Source of the DNA: Phototrophicus methaneseepsis
GTDB lineage: Bacteria; Chloroflexota; Anaerolineae; Aggregatilineales; Phototrophicaceae
Length of the DNA stretch: 64,000 nt
Assembly (NCBI RefSeq): GCF_015500095.1
Contig: NZ_CP062983.1
Coordinates: forward strand, 5,022,001-5,086,000
Direction: 5' to 3'
Shown here in pieces: positions 1-7,776 of the stretch; the stretch's first letter is position 1, and each line of letters begins with the position of its first letter. The notes below the pieces were generated by a model. That model ran no database searches and was not told the DNA's origin. It saw only the letters and a program-made list of their open reading frames with translations. Position numbers and translations under genes: made by a program.

Positions 1-525
1 GCGCTTATATGACGGTGAGGCAATATCCGCAACGGAAAACGATCCCTTAATACCGCCGCTGATCTCCCGCTTGCGCACAGAAACATGCTCGATCTTAAAA
101 TCGCCGATATACCAGCAGTAGTATTCATGTGCGATAGCAGTCTCGTTAAAGTTAACCTGTACCAGCGAAAGGCCGTCTTCATTGATGCGGTAGCTATAAA
201 CCCAGTTATCAGCCAGCGACAGCAGCGCCTCTAACCAATCCGGCACCCGCACTGTCTCACCATCACCTGGCACCAGGGCACTGTTCAGAACAAACAACGT
301 CCCGATGCCGCTGCGACTGTTATTCCGCAGCATAGACCGAATATCACGCAGACGCGGCTCGGACTCTATGAGATAAACGTAAAACCGCGATCCCATCCAG
401 GTCGCGACGACAAGATCCGCCTCATGAGAGACATAAATCACGCTTGAATCTGGCTCACGAGTGGCGGACTTGACTTCAGCAACGTTCTTAAACGATTCGC
501 TCAGCCAATCAGCAACAGCGTTCAC
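1..525 (-). CDS. Unknown protein, C-terminus cut off by the window edge
   Basis: An open frame of 175 codons runs from a GTG at 523-525 to base 1 with no stop, so the C-terminus lies outside the window. A GAGGG-type ribosome site sits about 8 bases before the GTG. The visible part reads as a soluble, mixed alpha/beta protein with no signal peptide and no membrane segment. Stretches such as VIYVSHEADLVVATWMGSRF and EYYCWYIGDFKIEHVSVRKR have no motif I recognise. Codon use and composition match the neighbouring genes, which supports a real gene. No function is proposed. Confidence 0.7.
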   Translation of the reverse strand, partial: MNAVADWLSESFKNVAEVKSATREPDSSVIYVSHEADLVVATWMGSRFYVYLIESEPRLRDIRSMLRNNSRSGIGTLFVLNSALVPGDGETVRVPDWLEALLSLADNWVYSYRINEDGLSLVQVNFNETAIAHEYYCWYIGDFKIEHVSVRKREISGGIKGSFSVADIASPSYKR

Positions 526-834
526 ACCCTACCCTCAGTAAGATTCAATTTGCGGCTGTAGATTTGTTTCAGACGTGGTCCCAGACATATTCGCATAAAG
601 GCGGATGCATGCCGACAGGCTCAGACCACGTACAGACATCATCTCACCATAACCAACGACTTATTGCAATAATACGGCTATCATACCGCAACATGGCGCA
701 CTTGCACCCCCGTGAAATCCCACGCTGTGCCATGATGAATACGATACCACTGGAATTCAAAAGGGGCGTGACATGCCACACCCCATCTTATAAGCAACCT
801 TGACCTGACGAAAATAGCAAGCAACCGGGTAAAA
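526..834. other. Intergenic region, 309 bp
   Basis: This gap separates the start of the truncated leftmost gene from the 3' end of the DsbA-like gene; both are on the minus strand. Short frames here have no ribosome site and unlikely composition. It should hold the promoter of the leftmost gene, but I see no convincing -35/-10 pair, and no clear terminator for the DsbA-like gene. Confidence 0.5.
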
Positions 835-1872
835 TTAGGTTTCAGCACCTGCCGATGTTTCGGGGTCACTTTCTGTATTAGGGCTCGTTTCAGGCGTACT
901 GATTTCTGTGTCAACGCTGTTTTCTGTCTCTGTGGTGCTTTCCGTAGCTGCATCACTCTCAACAGTTGTATCACTCTCAGCGCTAGCATCTGCTTCTGTT
1001 TCTACAGGAGCGGGAGCTCGTTCGACTTCAATACCGGCACTCGCCAATTCACGCAGAATCAGACGCTCGAACAATTCATAAGGCTGGGCACCACTGATGA
1101 AGTTGCCATTTACGAGGAAGCCCGGCGTGCCTGTGATGTTCAGAATCTGCCCATCGACGTAATCGCCATTGATTTCGTCGCTGTAGCGGCCTTCTTGATA
1201 ACAGGTGTGGAATTCTTCCGTATCCAGGTTCATATCTTCTGCGAGTTGGAAGAAAAGGTCTTCCGTCAGGTTATCCTGATTATTGAATAACGCAGCATGA
1301 TAATCCCAGAAAGCACCCTGCTCTTGCGCACAGTTGGCCGCCATCGAGGCCGCATAAGAGGCCTGCGGGTTAATGATGGGATAGTCACGGAAGACATAGC
1401 GAATATACTGACCATAATTTTCCAGCAATGGCTCAAACGTCTGCTGGAAGTGCCGCCCACAATACGGGCAAGCATAAGCGCTAAACTCAACGATGACGAT
1501 TGGCGCTTCTTCATTGCCCAGGTACGGGTCATCATCGACATATTCATACGGGTCATTTTCGGGTGCTGCTAAACCGCTCTCACCGACCACATCCCGCACC
1601 ACATCTTCGAGATCAGTGCGCGTCAGACCAACAGCAGATTCACCTACGACATCTCGCACAATGCGCTCGACATCATCTTCAGTCAATGGCGACTGTGTGC
1701 GCTGAACAACAACAACCCCCATGACCATACCCACAATCAAAAACGTGATCGCAACAATCACATAATTCAAAGTCGTACGGGGTACCACAGCAATCGCTTC
1801 ATCGCGTTTATTTGGGGAAGTCATATTGTTAGGTTCTTCCACAGGCATTTCAGGTGGCAAATCAGAAGACAC
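835..1872 (-). CDS. Membrane-anchored DsbA-family thioredoxin-fold protein
   Basis: Probable extracytoplasmic thiol-disulfide oxidoreductase of 345 residues (DsbA/Thioredoxin_4 family). It has a short cytoplasmic N-terminus, one membrane segment at about residues 36-56, a linker, then the thioredoxin fold from about 115 to 285. The redox motif CPYC is at 135-138, and a TP pair near residue 250 fits the conserved cis-proline loop. The linker contains a near-duplicate, ERIVRDVVGES and EDVVRDVVGES, about 20 residues apart. The last 60 residues are a Glu/Ser/Thr-rich low-complexity tail. The start is a GTG. It is transcribed away from rsgA. In this family the enzyme usually introduces or shuffles disulfides in exported proteins; the substrate here is unknown. 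Confidence 0.88.
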   Translation of the reverse strand: MSSDLPPEMPVEEPNNMTSPNKRDEAIAVVPRTTLNYVIVAITFLIVGMVMGVVVVQRTQSPLTEDDVERIVRDVVGESAVGLTRTDLEDVVRDVVGESGLAAPENDPYEYVDDDPYLGNEEAPIVIVEFSAYACPYCGRHFQQTFEPLLENYGQYIRYVFRDYPIINPQASYAASMAANCAQEQGAFWDYHAALFNNQDNLTEDLFFQLAEDMNLDTEEFHTCYQEGRYSDEINGDYVDGQILNITGTPGFLVNGNFISGAQPYELFERLILRELASAGIEVERAPAPVETEADASAESDTTVESDAATESTTETENSVDTEISTPETSPNTESDPETSAGAET

Positions 1873-2239
1873 GGGGCTGCCTTTCGTAGTTCTTCAAGCA
1901 AGTCACAACACAATTAGGAATTGAATGTAGCACACATCATCACCAAAAATCAGTGTGATCTATCTTAGGATTCAGCGTGGCGTGCAATTCTTACAGAAAC
2001 ATGACAAACGTCATAACGCTACCCCACGATTGTAAGCATCTGACGGCTGAGCCAACAACAAAAAGATAAGCAATATCTAAGGAAATCACCACGCGAGCTG
2101 ATGTTTTTTTAGTCATTGATTGCCTATTCATCAAGAAAAACCATATACTATACTGTGCAGGCGTTTAACATTAGCTTAAGCGTGATGCGCAGTGTTAACT
2201 GATTAGAGAGGGTCACAGACGATCTATGGAGGCGGCATA
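1873..2239. other. Divergent intergenic region, 367 bp
   Basis: This region lies between the divergently transcribed DsbA-like gene and rsgA, so it should hold both promoters. A candidate rsgA promoter is listed separately. The remainder is AT-richer than the flanking genes and shows no further gene or obvious repeat. Confidence 0.6.
2120..2149 (+). promoter_or_regulatory. Candidate sigma-70-type promoter for rsgA
   Basis: TTGCCT at 2120-2125 and TATACT at 2144-2149 are separated by 18 bases. A second overlapping TATACT begins at 2149. The rsgA start codon lies about 90 bases downstream. The call rests only on match to the consensus and on position. Confidence 0.4.
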
Positions 2240-3208
2240 TTGAGCAACACAACATTAAACGGGTTGGTAGTAAAGGAGCAAAGTGGCTTTTACTGGGTAG
2301 AAGCAGAAGACGAGAGCATCACGATTTGCCAATTACGCGGGCGGCTCAAAGAAGAGGCGCAGGCATCGGATATCGCAGCAATTGGCGACCGTGTTATCTT
2401 CAGTCAGATTGAAGTTGATGGCATTGAGGAAGAACGCGGTGTCATCGAAGAAGTTGAAGAACGAACCAGCGTGCTCTCACGGGCGGTACGGACTACGGGT
2501 AAACGTGGTGTCGGCCAGGCAGAACGTGAGCACGTCCTCATCGCCAACGCAGACCAGGCCTTCTTCGTCTTTGCAGCGGCACAACCCACCCCGAACCTGC
2601 GCATGCTTGACCGTATGCTCGTCGCAGGGGAACGATCAGAAATTGAAAGCCTCATTATCATCATCAACAAAATAGACCTCGAAGACCCTTCCACAGTGAA
2701 TGCACTTATTGCTCCCTACCGGGATATGGGCTATGAAGTGTTATATACCAGTGCTGCCCAGAATGTCGGCATTGATGCCCTGCGCCAACATCTCGCCGGG
2801 AAAATCAGCGTCTTTACAGGGCCGTCCGGCGTGGGCAAAACCAGCCTGCTGAACCGCATTCAACCGGGCCTAGGCCGCACGGTCAAAGCCATTAGCGACT
2901 ATTCCCAGGAAGGCATGCACACCACCCGCGACAGCGCATTAGTCAAGCTGGAAAATGGGGGCTACCTTGCGGATACACCCGGTATCCGCGCTATTCAGGT
3001 CTGGGATGTTGAGCCGGATGAACTGGATGGTTACTTCCGTGACTTGGCTGAGTATGTTGAACAATGTAAGTTCAGCAACTGCACCCACACCAACGAACCG
3101 GGCTGTGCCGTCAAAGCGGCTGTGAAAGCTGGGAAAATCAGCAAGACGCGCTACGAAAATTACCTGCATCTGCGTGAGGACCTGAAAGATACATACATCG
3201 TCTACTAA
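2240..3208 (+). CDS. rsgA: Ribosome small-subunit-dependent GTPase RsgA (YjeQ)
   Basis: Circularly permuted GTPase that assists late 30S subunit maturation, 322 residues, normal for the family. It has an N-terminal OB-fold (about 1-80), then the permuted G motifs: G4 NKID at 143-146, the P-loop GPSGVGKTS at 194-202, and G3 DTPG at 245-248. The C-terminal zinc site follows (C276, C281, H283, C289 in CKFSNCTHTNEPGC). The start is TTG with a strong GGAGG about 8 bases upstream; no better in-frame ATG precedes the OB-fold. It stands alone as a single gene. Family assignment is secure from the G4-G1-G3 order plus the zinc motif. Confidence 0.96.
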   Translation: MSNTTLNGLVVKEQSGFYWVEAEDESITICQLRGRLKEEAQASDIAAIGDRVIFSQIEVDGIEEERGVIEEVEERTSVLSRAVRTTGKRGVGQAEREHVLIANADQAFFVFAAAQPTPNLRMLDRMLVAGERSEIESLIIIINKIDLEDPSTVNALIAPYRDMGYEVLYTSAAQNVGIDALRQHLAGKISVFTGPSGVGKTSLLNRIQPGLGRTVKAISDYSQEGMHTTRDSALVKLENGGYLADTPGIRAIQVWDVEPDELDGYFRDLAEYVEQCKFSNCTHTNEPGCAVKAAVKAGKISKTRYENYLHLREDLKDTYIVY

Positions 3209-3699
3209 AGGCGCTGATATGTTTTCCTGCTTGTAAAAACGAGGCAGTTGCTCCATTCACAACATAAGGTATAGGTTATAACGCTGTGCTACAAACGGGA
3301 GAAAGCGCGCGGATTCAGGCCCATGTAACTCAAAATATGGGTGCAAAGAACCTGCACGATGTGGACTGAGCTGTTGGGTGCGATAAGTTTCTGCCCATGA
3401 GTATCTTCTGGTTGGCTTTCTATAACACTTTGTTTCATCCAAAACGGGCTTTACGTTCGTAATATGTCATAGAGTGTAAAAAAACATACACCATAAGCCA
3501 ACGTCAACCTTATTTATGGCTATAATGGCGCATGATGACAGTGTGTTCAAGATTTGTTACATTATGCGCGTCAGCGGTCTCGTTAAGGTTGATAGATGCC
3601 ATGACGTATGGCAACATGTCGTTGAGCAAGCCATATCCGCATCATGAACAGCATAAGCACGATTCATCAAAGAAATAATCACTTTAGGGAAGGTGCAGC
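3209..3699. other. Intergenic region, 491 bp
   Basis: The gap lies between rsgA and the kinase gene. A TATAAT box occurs at 3521-3526 without a convincing -35, roughly 175 bases before the kinase start. A 61-codon minus-strand frame at 3257-3442 has no ribosome site and no family resemblance, so I do not call it. Nothing else is recognised. Confidence 0.5.
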
Positions 3700-5823
3700 G
3701 TGTCATCACTAATCGGGCGCACCCTGGGTCAGTACGAAATCACAGATATTCTGGGCAAAGGCGGTATGTCCACCGTCTATACGGGTTATCAACCATCTAT
3801 TGGGCGCAATGTTGCCATCAAAGTGCTGCCCCCACATCCTGGCCTTGACGAGCGATTTATTGAGCGCTTTGAGCTAGAAGCCAAGACAATTGGCAGTCTG
3901 CAAAATCCGCATATCTTGCCACTATATGATTATGGCAAGACAGAGGATGGCATTCTGTATCTGGTGATGGCATACGTCGACAGCGGCACGCTTGCCGAAG
4001 AAATCGAACGGGGGCCAATACCGCTCAAACGCATTGAGCACGTGGTCCGCCAGATTGCAGGCGCGCTGGATTACGCGCACCGGCGAGGCATCATTCACCG
4101 CGATATCAAGCCGAGCAATATATTGCTGGATAGCGATGGGAACGCGCTGCTGGCCGATTTTGGCATCGTCAAAATGCTGAGTAACACCGCCACAGGCATC
4201 ACGGGCACAGCCGTTTTGGGTACCCCTGCTTATATGTCGCCGGAACAGGCTCACGGTATCGAAGTCGATGCGCGCTCAGATATTTATGCGTTGGCAGTGA
4301 TGGTCTACGAGATGCTCACGGGCAAACAGCCTTTCCAGGCTGATACCCCTATGCAAATTATCCTGCGCCACGTTAACGACCCAGTGCCGGATTTGCGCCT
4401 TATCAATAGTGAACTCCCTTCTGAAATTAACACCGTCATCCAAAGAGCAATGGCAAAAGACCCGAATGAGCGCTATAGCTCCGTGATTGACTTTGCAGAG
4501 GCGCTAACCAATGCGATCCATCAACGTGATGAATCTCGCCAGGTCGCACGGGAATCAGCACCTTTGCAGCGACGTTCGATTGATAACGCACCCACGGAAA
4601 TCCTGTCACCGGCCACGGAGATTGGCGGCAACGTACCCACCAATCCCACGCCGACAGGGTCCACCACACAACCGCAAACCGTCGTCATCCGAGAAAGCAC
4701 CAATGTCTTCGCGATTTTGGGCGGCTTTGGCGTCATAGCCCTGGCAATTGTCGTTGTAGCGGTCTTGCTGCTCAATAATATGAACAATGCGGCACCACCA
4801 GCCACCCAGCCAGCCACAGACGTAGCCGTTATTCCCAGCGAACAGCCGGAATCAACGCCAGAGGATGTGGTGACGAGCAATCTGCCCAACCTGGGGCGCT
4901 TGAGGTTCGGTAATGCGAGCGGCCTGGGCGACAGCCTCAGCCTGAGCGTACAAAATGTGTCGCCAGCCACAGGCGGGCAAACCTATGGTGTCTGGTTGCT
5001 GAACACAGAGACGGACGACATCTTAAGAATCGGCGAATTGCGCACGGACGCCAGCGGGTTCGGCGTATTGGCATACACAGCAGAAGACGGCACGATGCTG
5101 CCAGCACTCTACAATGCACTACGCATCACCCTTGAAGATGATATGGAAGACATGCCCCAGGGCGAAGTGATGTACAGTGCCAGTGCCCCAATTGAAGTCA
5201 GCCATGCGCTGCAAAGCATCTTCGTGACGGACGAGCGCGGCATTTGCGACAGTGACACAGAATGTGCCAGCTTGTTGGATTCCGCATTGATGGAAGCAGC
5301 CTTTGCAGAACAGCACTCCGGCCTTGCAGCAGGTTCAACCACTCCCGGCAGCATGACGCCCCACGCCGAGCACACGATCAACATCCTGAGCGGCACCATG
5401 CAGGATCATAACGGAGATGGACAGGCCCAGAACCCTGGGCGCGGTTTCGGCGTTTACCCGGCGTTGGACCTGATGGAAGAAGCCATTAACAATGCCCTGG
5501 ATGCCGATGCTGGCAATGTGGACCTGCAAACCAATGCGGAGTCGATACGCGTCTGCTTGCTGAATGTGCGCGAATGGGCCGACGAAATCGTAGACATTGA
5601 AACGGGCATGCTCACTGTTGAGACGGATGAAGATGTGCAAGCCGTCGCGGGGGACGCAGCCCGCGCCGAGCAATTGGCAGGGCATATCATCACAGGCTTT
5701 GATGCCAATCAGAATGGGCGCATTGAACCCTTCGAAGGGGAATGTGGGCTGGATCAAATATCGGACTATGGTGTCGAGTTTGGCAACCTGTCACTACGTG
5801 AGGGAAATGCAGATGCGCAATAG
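3700..5823 (+). CDS. Membrane Ser/Thr protein kinase (PknB type) with EF-hand-like outer domain
   Basis: Receptor-like kinase of 707 residues. The cytoplasmic catalytic domain (about 11-270) has the glycine loop GKGGMS at 19-24, Lys41, HRDIKPSN at 133-140, DFG at 153-155 and SPEQA at 180-184, so all key residues are present. A Thr/Pro-rich linker leads to one membrane segment at about 336-358. The 350-residue outside part is not PASTA. It has a cysteine-containing beta-rich region and two calcium-loop-like stretches, DHNGDG from residue 569 and DANQNGRIEPFE at 668-679; the latter fits the EF-hand consensus. The start is GTG with AGGGAAGG upstream. The 3' end overlaps the next gene by 11 bases, so the two are probably coupled. 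The outer domain is likely to sense a ligand or ion (inference). Confidence 0.93.
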   Translation: MSSLIGRTLGQYEITDILGKGGMSTVYTGYQPSIGRNVAIKVLPPHPGLDERFIERFELEAKTIGSLQNPHILPLYDYGKTEDGILYLVMAYVDSGTLAEEIERGPIPLKRIEHVVRQIAGALDYAHRRGIIHRDIKPSNILLDSDGNALLADFGIVKMLSNTATGITGTAVLGTPAYMSPEQAHGIEVDARSDIYALAVMVYEMLTGKQPFQADTPMQIILRHVNDPVPDLRLINSELPSEINTVIQRAMAKDPNERYSSVIDFAEALTNAIHQRDESRQVARESAPLQRRSIDNAPTEILSPATEIGGNVPTNPTPTGSTTQPQTVVIRESTNVFAILGGFGVIALAIVVVAVLLLNNMNNAAPPATQPATDVAVIPSEQPESTPEDVVTSNLPNLGRLRFGNASGLGDSLSLSVQNVSPATGGQTYGVWLLNTETDDILRIGELRTDASGFGVLAYTAEDGTMLPALYNALRITLEDDMEDMPQGEVMYSASAPIEVSHALQSIFVTDERGICDSDTECASLLDSALMEAAFAEQHSGLAAGSTTPGSMTPHAEHTINILSGTMQDHNGDGQAQNPGRGFGVYPALDLMEEAINNALDADAGNVDLQTNAESIRVCLLNVREWADEIVDIETGMLTVETDEDVQAVAGDAARAEQLAGHIITGFDANQNGRIEPFEGECGLDQISDYGVEFGNLSLREGNADAQ

Positions 5824-7027
5824 CAGCATCTTGATGCTAGGACTTGGGCTGCTCGCCATGCTGCTGGCAGCCTGTACAACAGTCCCAACAGCCGAAAGCA
5901 CAGCAGCCCAATCAGCCCCTGAGGCAGAGCCAACCATTGCCAGCACCGCAGAACCGCCACCCTACCGGGAGCCTGCCAGCCCAATCACGGCAGAAAATGC
6001 CAATCGCCTCCAATATCTGGGGCGGCTAGATACGCCAAACAGCCTCAAAAGCTCGATTTTTTCACACAGCTTTTCGCCAGATAGCACACGCTTGGCCGCG
6101 CTAGACAACGACCTTTTGATGGCCTGGGACCTTACGGATGGCCGACTGATTTTCTCAACAGATCGGGCGGGCGCAGTACGCGTCTTCTATTCGCCGGATA
6201 AAACAGAAATCTACACCGTCAACAATAATGGTGACATTTTTATATATGGCGAAAACGGCACCCTACAAAACACGCTCGAAGGCAGTGTCGGCTTTACGGG
6301 TGCATATGCTTATATGGCTGATCAGGGCTTATTGGCGCTCGCCAATGAAAGCGGCACGATCAAAGTATGGGACCTTGCTGAGCGTGCAGCATTGGCGACT
6401 TTTAACGCGACGGATGCCCCACTAGCGGCCCTGGCTATTTCCGATGACACCCAATTGCTCGCTGCCGCGGGCTTAAACGGCCATCTTGTCGTCTGGGATT
6501 GGCAAGAACGGGAGCAAATCGCGGATTTTGACCATGAAGGCAATACGATCAACAGCGTCATCTTTGCTGGGGATAGTGACCGTGTCGCCACAGCCACAGC
6601 AAGCTATATTGCCGTCTGGTCATTAGAAGCTGAATCCTTGGATTATGCCCTGCAATTGGAAGAAGCAGGGGCCAGCGGCATCTTCACTTATACACCTGAT
6701 GGTAAGCTGCTCATCACAGCAGGGCGCAATGCGCCGCTCAACATCTGGGATGCAGCGAACAATACGATGATCGGGCAACTAGCAGACGTCAGCGGCAATC
6801 GCATGACAGCGGCGTTCTCGCCAGATAGCAGTTTGATGGTGACGGCTGTGCTGGATCAGCAGATCAACCTCTGGAATCTGGCCGATACAGACGGGGAAAC
6901 AATCCAGGGAGCACCACTGAATATTGGCACGACGCGCATCACAGATGTCGCCTGGACGGATGATGGCTTTATCATGGCGTTCTTCGGCACAGATGGGACG
7001 ATTTATCTGTGGGGGATTGCTGAGTAA
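5813..7027 (+). CDS. WD40-repeat beta-propeller lipoprotein
   Basis: Predicted exported lipoprotein of about 404 residues. A hydrophobic signal ends in the lipobox LLAAC, followed by a Ser/Thr/Pro linker. After that come about seven WD40-like units, recognisable by WDLTDG, VWDLAERA, VWDWQER, VWSLEAE, IWDAANN, LWNLADT and LWGIAE. I chose ATG 5813 because AGGG at 5801-5804 lies 8 bases upstream; the in-frame ATG 5807 is too close to it. The gene overlaps the kinase gene by 11 bases. A lipid-anchored propeller encoded with a receptor kinase suggests a shared pathway at the membrane, for example a binding partner of its outer domain (inference). A terminator follows. Confidence 0.87.
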   Translation: MRNSSILMLGLGLLAMLLAACTTVPTAESTAAQSAPEAEPTIASTAEPPPYREPASPITAENANRLQYLGRLDTPNSLKSSIFSHSFSPDSTRLAALDNDLLMAWDLTDGRLIFSTDRAGAVRVFYSPDKTEIYTVNNNGDIFIYGENGTLQNTLEGSVGFTGAYAYMADQGLLALANESGTIKVWDLAERAALATFNATDAPLAALAISDDTQLLAAAGLNGHLVVWDWQEREQIADFDHEGNTINSVIFAGDSDRVATATASYIAVWSLEAESLDYALQLEEAGASGIFTYTPDGKLLITAGRNAPLNIWDAANNTMIGQLADVSGNRMTAAFSPDSSLMVTAVLDQQINLWNLADTDGETIQGAPLNIGTTRITDVAWTDDGFIMAFFGTDGTIYLWGIAE

Positions 7028-7058
7028 TCCTCATCAGGCGCGTAAACACCATTACAGC

Positions 7059-7085
7059 AAAAGAGGCCTATAGTGGGCCTCTTTT
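7059..7085. terminator. Bidirectional rho-independent terminator
   Basis: AAAAGAGGCC and GGCCTCTTTT form a perfect 10-bp stem around a 7-base loop, flanked by A and T runs. It sits between the converging WD40 lipoprotein and def genes and can serve both strands. Confidence 0.85.
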
Positions 7086-7112
7086 AGTTTATGATGCTAT
7101 TTCAGCCGCCAG

Positions 7113-7646
7113 TTATTCGACGACTTCTTCCTCTTCATCCTCAGCAGATTGCTGCCAGACTTTATCTGTCAAATCTGTAAACAGCACACCATCAAGATGG
7201 TCGATTTCATGCTGGAAGACGCGCGCCAGCCAGCCTTTGGCCTTTAAGCGCCATTCTTTACCGTTGCGATCCTGCCCTGTGACGACGACCATCTCTGCAC
7301 GGTCGACTTCACCAGCAATACCCGGCAACGAAAGGCAGCCTTCTACACCGCTGACCGTATTCTTACTCTTCTTGATGATCTTGGGGTTGGCGACGACATG
7401 AACCACACCGGCCTGATCGCCATGCTCCTCAAAGTCTTCTTCGCTTTCGTTTGGCAGCCGCACGACAATCAAGCGCTTGCTGACGGCCACCTGTGGCGCA
7501 GCCAGACCCACGCCCGGAGCATCGATCATGGTCTCGATCATATCATCGATCAACTGCTGGAACTTCGGATCGTTGAATTCCGTGACCTTAATGGCCTTCT
7601 TGCGCAATACCGGGTTCTCCGGCGTGATGATCTCTAGTAATGACAT
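7113..7646 (-). CDS. def: Peptide deformylase
   Basis: Removes the N-formyl group from new proteins; cytoplasmic metalloenzyme of 177 residues. All three family motifs are present: GVGLAAPQ at 45-52, EGCLSLPG at 102-109 (metal ligand Cys104) and QHEIDH at 145-150 (His146, His150, catalytic Glu147). The C-terminal tail is acidic. An insertion of about 15 acidic residues (around 66-80) lies between motifs 1 and 2. It ends at the shared terminator and starts about 130 bases from the 3' end of the next minus-strand gene. No formyltransferase (fmt) gene is adjacent, unlike many genomes. Confidence 0.96.
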   Translation of the reverse strand: MSLLEIITPENPVLRKKAIKVTEFNDPKFQQLIDDMIETMIDAPGVGLAAPQVAVSKRLIVVRLPNESEEDFEEHGDQAGVVHVVANPKIIKKSKNTVSGVEGCLSLPGIAGEVDRAEMVVVTGQDRNGKEWRLKAKGWLARVFQHEIDHLDGVLFTDLTDKVWQQSAEDEEEEVVE

Positions 7647-7776
7647 CGTTCTTCTTCGTTATCTCATCTTACCGAACAGATTGATCCTATTGTAACAGAG
7701 GCGTTGTAAAGCCTCAATCTCACTTCAAGCGCCCATAAGGACAGGTACGATTGACGGAGTTTGCTAACATCACACC

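Noticed and set aside
564-803. 79-codon plus-strand frame near the left end
   Set aside because: No ribosome site; sequence unlike a protein; overlaps no conserved motif.
3257-3442. 61-codon minus-strand frame
   Set aside because: No ribosome site, no similarity and odd composition (rich in His, Arg and Pro); probably chance.
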